In this document: piece by piece, positions 54,931-64,000 of the stretch | Layout of the letters: each line of letters opens with the position of its first letter | How positions within the stretch are numbered: position 1 is the stretch's first letter | Source: Nymphaea colorata | Lineage: Eukaryota > Streptophyta > Magnoliopsida > Nymphaeales > Nymphaeaceae | Direction of reading: 5' to 3' | NCBI RefSeq assembly: GCF_008831285.2 | Contig: NC_045149.1 | Span: forward strand, 11,899,629-11,963,628 | DNA length: 64,000 nucleotides | Notes under the pieces: model-generated | Seen by the model: only the letters and a program-made list of their open reading frames with translations | Told to the model about the DNA's origin: nothing | The model's database searches: none | Program-made: the position numbers and the translations under genes

Positions 54931-55845
54931 CACCAAATCAGATTTAAACAATAATGGTATCGTATTTGATGTCACTCTATACATGGTTTTACTTCGTGCC
55001 AACATAATGTTTCTGTCAGCTTGTCCAGATGAGCTAACAAAATACAGTAAAAAAATGGCTTTAGACTTTCCCAACCTTTGGGAGGATAAGAGAAGTCACG
55101 ATATCCCACAGTCACCCTACATGCCATAGAAGCAACTACAAATAATTTCTAACTATAAAGTACACTTGGATGAGGGGGATTTGGATCAGTCCATAAGGTA
55201 TATGTATATAGTTACAAGAAAAATGTTACTCCTCTATGATCTCTATGCAGATGTGGCAACCATGAGATGCTAAGTGAATTAATTTCACTCCTTTTATGCT
55301 GAACTGGGTGGGCAGCTGGAAGCTGTCAAAAGGCTTTTCACATGCTAATTGCAAAGTGAATATTTGAGCAAAAGGAGTTCAAAGATTATATGCCTATTAG
55401 AACAAATCACATGCCAACAATGTCGGACACCCTTAAGTTCAAAGAGAGCTGCATATGCAAATAGACATATAAGAACTTCACAAACAATGCATATGAATCA
55501 TAGCAAAAATAGTATGTTGCTTGTGATTCATAGAAACAACCTTTAACTTGTCAAGATAAAAGTATTGCTCCATTTAAACAATACTAACTAAGCAGAGAGA
55601 AAATTGTCACAGAGCCACTTATTCCAAGTAAATGATTAGGAACCAGTTAGAAACTCTTAACCACTTGGGTAATAAGGAAGCAACTTATAGATCTACCATT
55701 ATAAAGCATACAGAGCCACTTATTACAGGTAAATAATTACAAACCAGTAAGAAAATCATTAGAAAGAATGGGTAAGCAAATGACATGGACATGAAGAAAA
55801 AAGAGAGTTATGACAGTAAAACGTGTACAACACGCCATCATCAGA
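54931..55845. other. Possible upstream part of the transposase remnant, not readable
   Basis: No clear coding text was found. Two similar 'cagagccacttattcc/acaag/ggtaaatgatta' segments occur at about 55611 and 55711, with 'aaccagt(t/a)agaaa' after each. Confidence 0.4.
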
Positions 55846-56216
55846 AAGTCATAAATAACGTCTCGGAGTTTTAAACGGTGAGGTTTTTCTCGGGTATAAT
55901 ACAGTAAACTTGAAAAAAATAGGAAAAATATGGTATTTAAAAATTTTTAAAAACTAAAAGTAGGAGAAAAATAAAATAAATGAGAAACTAGTTACACAAA
56001 CATCACAAGAGAAGTAGATTTGCAACAACAAAAAATAAAAAATGAAAAAAAAACTGTTTGGCATTAAGAAAACTGAAAACATAAAAAAAGTGAAAAAACT
56101 TGAAAAAAGCGTTAAATGCGTTTTAACGTTTTTTTTTTTCAAAAAACGTGTTTTTTTTAAGTTTTTAACAGCCATTTAATTTATCGCGTTTTTTTCGAAA
56201 AAAAATGTGTGACCAT
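55846..56216. mobile_element. MITE, copy 3 of the MULE-like family
   Basis: It starts AAGTCATAAATAACGTCTCG, followed by 'gagttttaaacggtgaggtt' and 'ctcgggtataatacagtaaac', in the same order as the other two copies, and ends in T-rich 'cgttttt' words. The right end and target duplication are unclear. Confidence 0.7.
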
Positions 56217-56641
56217 GGTTTTGACTAAAAGATAAAGTAAAATGCAAGAAGATGATAGCATGCCTTCATCTGTTTTGACTAAAAGATAAAGCAAAAAGAA
56301 GCAAAAATCTGAACCTAAAATAAAATGTGAACCGGTTGGTCTATTGCAGCTCCAGTTGAACCTTGCATTCAATATGTAAGCAAGCTCTTGAATCGATTCA
56401 CATGGGAAGAGACGGTGGTGGAGAACTTAGGGAGAAAACAGATGGGATCTGGAGTAGGATTGGGGTATGGAGGAAGGGGAAGAGAGGGGAGGGGAAAGAA
56501 GGGGAAACATGCATCGGTGAAGGAGGGGACGGAGGGAAAGACAGTGAAAGAAGGGAAATTGACGAGAGTGAAGCACTAGCAGAGACAAAAATTTTGGCTG
56601 GTGGGAGCACTAGTTCAATAACCTTAATGTTTTAAGGGGCA

Positions 56642-56644
<3 letters not shown>

Positions 56645-56690
<46 letters not shown>
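56645..56690. repeat. AT microsatellite
   Basis: An uninterrupted (AT)n tract of about 45 bases. Confidence 0.95.
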
Positions 56691-56692
<2 letters not shown>

Positions 56693-57129
56693 CCAAACAA
56701 ACGAAATTATTAACATAAAAATAAGTAAGGTTTGTGAGGCTGGTGTGGGCAACTGCCCACACTAGCCACCATGTGGCTCTGCCACAGAGTGAAGGAGGGA
56801 GAAATTTAACTTGTAATCATCTGCCTTATGCCGTTCAATCCCACTCAATCAAACCGTGAAAATCCATGCAAAAAAAAAGGGGGGGCAAGGGTAGGGGGAA
56901 AACTCTTGCTGAATGCTCATTTCCACTCCTTGCGCACTCTCCCCTCCCTTCCCCTAGCCTCACTCCCCACCCACCTTCGCCCAAACCTCATTGGTAAGTG
57001 CTACAAGATCTCGTGCATTGGAACCCATGGTTATGGACCCGATCCAATATGCTACTGATAGATCTCTCCCAGAAACACTACACTTAGATTTATTGGATTT
57101 GTTGCTAAAATATCACTATTAAACATGAA

Positions 57130-57500
57130 ACTCCAGGCGGATGGCCAGTGAAAGGATCTTCTGATCAATCCAGAGAGAATTTGGATGCCATTCGTAATGA
57201 GGATTCGAGCCAAACAATTTGTGTCTCACTAGACTATTATTCACCGAGAAGTCAGAAATGGATCTCTCTTGGACAGACCCTGACACCGTGGTTCGTAGCC
57301 ACATGCTCTAATCCTCTAAGCTAACAAGCCCCATGGTTAGGAAAAATTGTATCCCGCAGAACTGTACATGCACCTTTCGATACATACGGTTCAAAAATTT
57401 GGAAAAAAAAAATCAATGTGTCGATTCTTTGATAATTCCATTATACATGATTGAGTTGCGAGAACTTCTGGATAGGTATCCTCAGTTAAACCAATGATTC
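57130..57500. other. Nuclear plastid DNA (NUPT): mosaic of ycf2-like pieces and trnR-ACG
   Basis: On the + strand 57145-57216 reads [19 protein letters not shown], and 57429-57480 reads IPLYMIELRELLDRYP. Both match separate parts of the plastid ycf2 protein. Between them, on the minus strand, is a truncated trnR-ACG. In plastid genomes these loci are far apart, so the insert is a rearranged mosaic. Frames are broken. A 57341-57400 segment ('tgcacctttcgatacatacg') also looks plastid-like, but I cannot name it. Confidence 0.65.
57278..57332 (-). pseudogene. Truncated plastid trnR-ACG
   Basis: The minus strand reads the acceptor 5' strand, the D arm (with one inserted T), the anticodon arm GGCTACGAACC with anticodon ACG, and the variable part CACGGTGTC. 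It breaks off at the T stem, so the 3' half of the T arm and the acceptor strand are missing. It is a non-functional fragment. Confidence 0.75.
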
Positions 57501-57653
57501 GTTATTGGAGCAGATAGCAACAACCATTTCATCGGACATGTGACCTTCTTGGTAAAACAGATCAAACTGATTATTATCGAAATGATTCGAACTGTTGCAA
57601 AGACCCAACATGCATTTTTGTGCATTGGACTCTTTCATCGTCCTCCCCATTGT

Positions 57654-57912
57654 CCACTCCTCTCGTACATGAGAACCACCACCTTGCGTCCATTATCAGT
57701 ACCAAAAAATCACGATTTTTAATTCCAAATTATTCTAGACACCTAAATGACATGAAACCAATTAATAAGAATCGACCCTTCCCCTCTCATCTCTTCTTTC
57801 CCATCTTTCACTCCTCTCGCACATGAGAACCACCACCTCGCTGCCATTATCAGTACCAAAAATCACAATTTTGGGTTCCAATTCACTCTAGACACCTAAA
57901 TGACATGAAACT
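57654..57912. repeat. Tandem duplication of about 105-110 bases
   Basis: Copies at 57654-57763 and 57809-57912 share 'acatgagaaccaccacct', 'ccattatcagtaccaaaaa' and 'ctagacacctaaatgacatg'. No coding frame. Confidence 0.88.
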
Positions 57913-57976
57913 GAACAAGAATTGATGACAATGAGCTGATTTGATGCTAGAAGTCCCAAGCTTTCTAGTAGGAATT

Positions 57977-60900
57977 TCAAAACAGTTCTTGTTGAAGCAG
58001 CAAACAAATAATTTTATGAATATATTCTGGTGAGCTTCCTGTTATGATCATGTCATCCACGTATACCAAAACATATAGAAGTATTCCTCTTTTTCTCAAA
58101 ATAAAAAGAAATGAATCTGTTTGAGCCCCTTTAAAACCAAGATTTTGGAGGAATAGACTAAGACGGGCAAACCATACCCTAGGAGCCTGTTTTAAACCAT
58201 ATAAAGCACGTTCAAGTTTGCATACATGATTTGGGAAAGAATGATTTTGAAATCCGGGTGGTTGAGCCATATAAACTTCTTCTGAAATAGATCCATATAG
58301 GAATGCATTTTGAATATCCACCTGATGTATTTTTCATTTGTGACTAATAGAAATAGTCAATACTGTCCGAATTGTAGTAGGCTTCACAACAGGGCTGAAG
58401 GTTTCAGTATAGTCAATTCTTTCTTTTTGACTATATCCCTTGGCGACGAGTCTAACCTTGTATCTTTCCAATGATCCATCTGCCTTTCGCTTGATTTTGA
58501 ACACCCATTTACATCCTACAATGTGTTTGGCTTCTTTCTTTGGAACAAGTTTCCAAGTATTGTTTCGAATAAGAGCATCATATTCTTCTTGCATGGCCTT
58601 CCTCCAATTTTTATCTTCATATGCTTCCTTGAAACTTGAGGGTTCTTTGTCTTCAAGAAGAGTGGAGACAAGAGCTCTTGGAAGAGAGTGTTTGCTAGAA
58701 AAATATGTATGGAACTCATTGTATTTAAAATTAGGTTTGAAGATTCTCACTTGAGATCTAGTAGTCATAGGATGGACTCGTTCTTGATTTGGTTCATTTT
58801 CATTGGATTGGGTAGGCTCTTCATTTTCAAGAGTTTTAGGTTGAGATTCACTATTTGTTTCAGACTGAAGTAAGGGTTCCTCTTAAGTTGTGGAGGTACT
58901 AGATGATGGTATTGTAGGGTTTGAGAACTGATATTCATGAGGGGAGGTTAAAATTATAGCTTGGTTTTAAGTTTCTAGATCTTGAGTTCTACTTTCTTGA
59001 GTATCAATAAAAGGAAATTTTTTCTCATTAAATTGGACATGTCTCGAAATATAGATTTTACGGGTTCGTACACCCAAACAATAATATCCTTTATGTTGAG
59101 GAGCATAACCCAAGAAAACACATCAGAACGGTAATCTAATTTATTTTTCTGATAAGCTCTTAAACAAGGAAAGCATTCACATCCAAAGATTTTGAGAAAG
59201 CCATAGTCAGGTTTCTCTTTGAACAATTTTTCCAAAGGAGAAACAAAATCAAGAATCTTGGTTGGCATTCGGTTAATCAAATATACAGCAGTACAAAAAG
59301 CATATGACCAAAAGTTCTTGGGAATATTACCTTCTGCCATTAGAGATAAACCTGTTTCAACAATATGTTTATGTCTCCTTTCAGCTGCTCCATTTTGTTC
59401 AGGGGTATGAGGACATGATATTCTATGTCCAATCCCGTTATCGACAAGATATGATTGAAGCCCTTGAAATTCTCCTCCCCAATCTGAGTGATAATATTTT
59501 ATCTTGTGCCCAGTGAGATTTTCAGAAAGTGCCTTGAAAGCTTTAAAAACATGACTGACATCTGATTTTTTTTCATCAAATAAATCCAAGTATATCTTGA
59601 AAACGCATCCATAAAAATCACATAGTACTTAAAACCATTCACACTCTCCACTGGGGCTGGACCCCATACATCAGAATAAATGAGTTCAAGCGGGCGTTTC
59701 ACCTTACTTGAAATAGCATTAAATGGAAGTTTATGACTCTTAGCCTTTTGACAAGCTTCACACAAATAATTTAAACAATCATCATAATAAGACAAATCAT
59801 ACTTGTTCAAAACCTTCTTAACAATGGAAAATGAAGGGTGACCAAGTCTTTTGTGCCACTGCCCAATAGTATGTCTTTCTCCAAGTTGTGCTTCCTTTTT
59901 CTGCTACTAAGGTCTATCTTATATAGCCCATCACTGCTCGTTCCTTGATGAAAAATTTTTCCCGTTCCCTGCTGCTTAACATAGCACATATTAGGATGAA
60001 ACTCAAAATAGACTCCATTATCCTTAGAAAAACGTTGTACAGATAACAAGTTTCTTGTTATTTTGGGCACATGAAGGAGATCATTTAAAACTAAATTTTG
60101 AGATGTCTTTGAAGAACTATGAAAAATTCTCAAACCTGATCCATCTCCGATTTTTACTGCATCTCCACCTTTGTATTTGGCATGAATGGACAAGTTATTG
60201 ATATCATTGGTGATGTGATGAGTCGCACCGGAGTCAGGATACCAATTGTCATCTCCAATGTCTTGATTCAGAGTGCTAGAAGAAACTGCATGATATGCTT
60301 GAGGAGGCGTTGTCTCTTTTTCTTTAAGCAAGTTAGTATATGACCAACAAAACTTTGCAATATGACCAACTTTTCCACATATTTGGCACACAAAACGATC
60401 ACCTTTGTATTGATCACTTTTCTGAACTCCTCCTCTAGATTGATAGTTGTTTCTACCACGACCTCTGTAGTTGGTTTGCTTGTTGTAAACTTGTTTTGAG
60501 GCAATATTCGCAGCCGGCATAATAGATTCAAAAGTTTGAGAATCATCTTCTTTTAAGTTGGCTTCTTGTATGAGAAGAAGCCCATAAAGTTCGTTCAAAG
60601 AGACAGGGTCCTTTCGAGTTTCCATACTGACTTTAAAAGCAAGATATTCACTTGGCAATCCTCTAAGAATTTGAAGAACAAGATCATCTTCATCAATAGG
60701 TTTGGATGCAATGGCTAATTGATGAGCAATAGATTTTGCTTTGTTTATATAAACATCCATAGAACTAGACCCCTTTTTCAAATCTTGAAACTGTGATTTT
60801 AACTGCATTATTCGAGCCCTAGATTGAGTGGCATATGACTGCCTAAGAGCGCTCCAAACCTCTAGAGAGGTTTTTAAACAAATAATTTGGGTATGTATTG

Positions 60901-61208
60901 CTTCAAATAGTAATCCAACTCAAAAGTAGTTGATCATTTCTCAACCATTCAATATATTCTGAACTAATTTCAGTTGTTCCACTTCTAAACATTGATGGAG
61001 CAGGTTTGCTTCCATCAATATATCCCATAAGACCAAATGAGATCAAAATTGAAGTGAATTGAGATTCCCAAATAAGATAATTTTCAGCATTTAACTTGAT
61101 GGTGAGGAAATGCTGTAAATTGCTTGGGCACTGAAGAGGAGAACCAAGAAAATTCATAACCGTATCAGAGTTGACTCCTGTATTTGATGATGCTTTTTGA
61201 TTTGCCAT
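57977..61208 (-). pseudogene. Gag-pol of element L, multiply frameshifted
   Basis: Gag starts MANQKASSNTGVNSD at 61208 with LNAENYLIWESQFTSILISF. A shift near 60925 leads to MQLKSQFQDLKKGSSSMDVY, the knuckle CQICGKVGHIAKFC and the protease WYPDSGATHHITND. A shift near 59870 precedes SYYDDCLNYLCEACQKAKSH, and one near 59540 precedes the second half of integrase (YHSDWGGEFQ, PEQNGAAERRHKHI). More shifts lie near 59120, 58870 and 58330. Reverse transcriptase has WKLVPKKEAKHIVGCKWVF, MDIQNAFLYGSI and YVDDMIITGS, and then stops at the element's truncated end. Confidence 0.88.
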
Positions 61209-61288
61209 GAGAATGAAACGCGGCAACACAAGATGTAATCCTTAGGATCTAGCAGCAACACTAACAAGGACCAGTTTCTCTGATACCA

Positions 61289-61657
61289 TGTAAGAAATCA
61301 AAATGAAGAAATAATTAAAGGGACAAAAATTTTTAAAGTGGTTGAGCCAATAGGCCTACGTCCACTAGTCTATCATTTCTTGCTTGCCTTCCTTTGGTGG
61401 AGAGGCTCATTTATATAGAGGAGTTACATAAGGGGTCTCTAGTTCCCAAGAGACATGACTTTTCATCTTTCAACATACATGACTTTTCATCCCTCAAGAG
61501 ACATGACTTTTCATCTCTCAAGAGACATGTCTTTTCATTTCCTAAGAAACATGTCTTTTCATCTTCCAACAGACATGACTTTTCATCTCTCAAGAGATAT
61601 GACTTTTCATCTCCCAAGTAATACACATTGAGAGCCTTCTTGGTGTTTCTGTTAACA
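61289..61657 (-). repeat. 5' LTR of element L
   Basis: 369 bases, TGTTAACA...TTACA on the minus strand. Nearly half of it is a 24-base tandem repeat in the U3 part. Confidence 0.85.
61447..61614 (-). repeat. 24-bp minisatellite, seven units, in the U3 of element L's LTR
   Basis: Seven 24-base units with the core 'acatgacttttcatctctca' (+ strand) lie 43 bases inside the LTR's 5' (U3) end. The units differ at a few positions. Because 24 is divisible by three, repeated peptides appear in open frames, but these are artefacts. Confidence 0.93.
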
Positions 61658-64000
61658 GCAACAAGTGTTCTCTCAAATTTTGATGAAGTTTAGGTTATTT
61701 TTTTCGATTAGTGGTTCTAAATTACTGTAGACTTGATTCTTAATCAATTGAAAGAAATTGCCCCATTCTTTCCATACTATAAAGCAGACATTGCATTTGC
61801 ATTGTTTTGTCAAAGAATGTAACAAACCTCATCCAACATTGGGTTATAATGCTTAAATCATGTTATTCTTTGAGATTTTTCTTGTTAAATCATTGCTAAA
61901 CAAAAAAATCAAGCTCTCAATTGTGTGAACAATGACCAGGGGAAAACTCTGGTCCATGGAGGCTGCATCTGACGTGCTATTCCGGTTGATGGATGCTCAT
62001 CCTCAGCAATCGCTGAACAGAGAATGGGTATCCAGGGGGAAGAGGTCGGGCACGAAGGAGGAGAGAGAGTGTGTGCAGTAAAAGGAAAAATAGGTTTTGC
62101 TACAGCACCCAACCATCCAATTAGATAATGATGTGGTCCATTTGACCAAGCGGGATTGAACGGTGCGGCCGGGTAGTTGAAAATTTTCCTTTATGTCATT
62201 AAAAACTCATTGAAAAAGGTGTATTTGTGGGTTGTGACAACCAATTATTTGGTTACAATTTTTAGCAACAAATTATATTTTTTGTGACGGTTTGTAATGA
62301 CAAAAAATATAAAAATAACCAACCAATGACAGAAGTCTTCGTTTCATTTCAAATTTCTTATGTATATATATACACACACCCACACAATGTATTATTATAT
62401 TCTATTGACTTATAACTAAGGTACATTTGTTTTAATTATTATTATTTGTCCTTCTAATTTCATTGTTTTATATCCAATGATTTAGACTCAAAATTGTTGA
62501 ATTGCACAATAGGTGGTAGAAACTTGAAAGAAGTTGTTTCAGACTTTTTATTGCATTTTTTTTTCTCCTAATGCAAACATCAGTGCTTCAAAGTTTGTAG
62601 TATCCCAACCTGGTGCTTTGTACACAACTGAAGTACAACTTTGTGGAAGTTTGAGAAATGCAGTAACAAAAGATGCACACTATGTTGGTTGAAAGGCGTT
62701 CCTAATTTTAATCATGGCTCTTTTGTTGGATCTTACATGCATGAAATCTACTATGAAACGAGAGTATGTAAGAGCATTCTTGTAAAAAAGGGTAAAGAAT
62801 TCAAAAAGTTGCAAGAACATGGTAATTTAACTCATAGAATGAGATAGGTTACAAAACTTATGGAAAAGCATAAATAGATTGTTCGCATCCCCAAAATTTA
62901 TTTGGCTTTTAGAGTGCTCCAAAAAAATGAGGTTTTATTTTAAATGAGAGAGAAAGGGACTCGCCCATTAGTATGAGGATTGATAGTTCCCGGCACCTTT
63001 GCCGGGGGTAATCAATCCAATGCCTATGTTTATTCTTGATGTATTTTGTTTGGGCTTAAACATCATTTTCCTTCTAAATGTAGTTTAGTGTTTGAGAAAA
63101 TGTTGAAGATTTGATGTTTCAAACTTTTGAGAAAGTTCTTGAAGAATCATTTGAGAGTGTTAAACATTTTGATTTGAGAGATTTTGAATTGAGAAATCTT
63201 TATAAATATCATCTAGAAACATTTGAAAATCACTTTTGGAAATCACTTTGGTGTTTTCTTAAGACTTTAAGTACGTTTGAGGTTTTGCTCGAGCTCGAAT
63301 TCGTGCTTAAGTTCTTTTAGAAAGGTGCTTGTGATCACAAGTGATCTCAAGTGAATGTAGATGTATGAATACATTTATCCTATATGATTAGAAAGAAATC
63401 ATTCATTCCTACCGTAACATTTATCTAAAAGCAATCCTACCATCACATACATCTAAGTTTCTCATTTTTATTCATAAGATTGTCATAAATATTATTGTAA
63501 AAGAAAAAAGATTTTAGAAATGGAATGGAGTTGTAGACCATCAAACATGATTCTAATATTAGGTCATTACTTGATTTTTGGTCTTGGTGAAGTCATAAAA
63601 TGAGTAGTTAAAACCTGGAGAAAAATATCCAAAAAAAATAGAAAAAATAACATACTCCCATAGAAAGAAAGAAAGAGAAAGAAATAGATTTTAAAAATCA
63701 CTAATAAAAGATTTAAAAGAAGAGGGAGACATGTATCCTTATATATATATATATATATGGGCACATATGTATATGAAAACTTGTGAAAAGGAAGTATTAA
63801 CTTAAATTGAGAGGAAAAGGAAGATCATCTTAGAGAGAGGGGGGGAGAGAGAGAGAGATATTTTAGAGGAAATGAGATATATATATATGTGTGTGTGTGT
63901 GTGTGTATACACTTGACTCCACAGCTCCGCCTTCCGATTTGATATAGAAAGAATGGAAAGCTACGAAAGGTGTCGTTGTGTTTATGAACCACCCCCAACG
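61658..64000. other. Right-hand end of the window, no gene recognised
   Basis: AT-rich sequence. It holds a strong hairpin (62977-63018), an (AT)n tract (63738-63758), a (GA)-rich run (63833-63860), a (GT)n tract (63890-63907) and decayed 'tttgaga' words around 63120-63250. No coding sequence I can support. Confidence 0.5.
62977..63018. repeat. 42-base near-perfect hairpin
   Basis: GGATTGAT pairs with ATCAATCC and, inside that, CCCGGC pairs with GCCGGG around a six-base loop (ACCTTT), separated by a four-base internal loop. It is not followed by a T run and no gene adjoins it. It could be the core of a small DNA transposon or a structured remnant. Confidence 0.8.

Larger units (their letters stand above)
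50960..56610 (-). mobile_element. Probable FAR1/MULE-type transposon remnant with inverted arms
   Basis: Two arms in opposite orientation share the order: CT-rich 'ttccccttctttcccctccc', 'ctctcttcc', then 'aggttcaa(t/c)tggagc(a/t)gca(a/g)tagacc', then 'ggttc(c/a)cattt' (51190-51365 on +, 56560-56328 on -). Between them lies a broken transposase-like gene on the minus strand. Long terminal inverted arms with a FAR1-related transposase fit a Mutator-like element. Exact ends and a 9-bp target duplication were not found. Two MITEs have inserted inside. Confidence 0.5.
57960..61657 (-). mobile_element. Truncated copia element L
   Basis: It has a 369-base 5' LTR at the right, a binding site beginning TGGTATCAGAGAAAC (one base differs from the usual GAGC/GAGCC), gag, protease, integrase and part of reverse transcriptase. 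It stops in RT just after YVDD, and no RNase H or 3' LTR is present. It is related to element N. Confidence 0.88.

Noticed and set aside
57278-57332. A functional tRNA-Arg(ACG) gene
   Set aside because: The sequence breaks off in the T stem and has an inserted base in the D-arm side; it is a plastid-derived fragment.
61394-61626. Repetitive KRHDFSSL / DEKSCLLR peptides on both strands
   Set aside because: The 24-base LTR minisatellite is divisible by three, so frames stay open by arithmetic; it lies in U3 of an LTR.

Overview
This is a stretch of a plant nuclear genome, almost certainly from a flowering plant with large, transposon-filled introns and intergenic spaces. The evidence is a PLS-type pentatricopeptide repeat (PPR) gene, split host genes with GT-AG introns, many Ty1/copia LTR retrotransposons primed by initiator-tRNA-Met, a FAR1/MULE-like transposase remnant, plastid-derived DNA and abundant AT microsatellites. 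I cannot name the species. No bacterial operon, CRISPR array or phage module is present.

Region 1-28.8 kb is dominated by one host gene on the + strand, a SET-domain/TPR protein of the SMYD4-like class. At least six exons are visible (3381-3536, 6538-6777, 6862-7028, 20903-21017, 21650-21730, 28529-28750). They join in frame into a 326-residue C-terminal part of the protein, and the 5' exons lie left of the window or in degenerate form. Its introns hold, in order: a short-period DNA-transposon-like repeat (3.7-5.6 kb); an old copia copy (7.6-14.4 kb) interrupted by a MITE and by a young full-length copia element E (8465-13868, identical LTRs); a truncated copia element G (14926-18905); a copia remnant J (19131-20224); and a nearly intact copia element H (22049-27435). 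All copia copies inside these introns are antisense to the gene. Left of the first visible exon, a copia element A (+) is nested in another copia element B (-).

Region 28.8-42.3 kb is intergenic. It has a GC-rich then purine-rich block (30.4-31.0 kb), a degenerate copia element N (31018-33423) carrying a telomere-like insert and an exon-like segment in its leader, a degenerate L1-type LINE (33424-37930), and an intact PPR gene (39637-41172, - strand) whose 3' end is duplicated just downstream.

Region 42.3-64 kb holds a full-length copia element I (42314-47759), one orphan exon of a VPS13/chorein gene (48667-48772, - strand) beside a clear template-switch rearrangement, a probable FAR1/MULE-type element with inverted arms (about 51.0-56.6 kb) that also contains two copies of the MITE family, a mosaic of plastid DNA (ycf2-like pieces and a truncated trnR-ACG, 57.1-57.5 kb), and a truncated copia element L (57960-61657) whose LTR carries a 24-bp minisatellite in U3. 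The last 2.3 kb holds little except a strong hairpin and simple repeats.

I found no undescribed biological system that I could defend. The most informative items are the three-copy MITE family with terminal inverted repeats and a 10-bp target duplication, the template-switch triplication, the telomere-repeat-filled deletion in element N, and the TE-loaded SMYD4-like gene.
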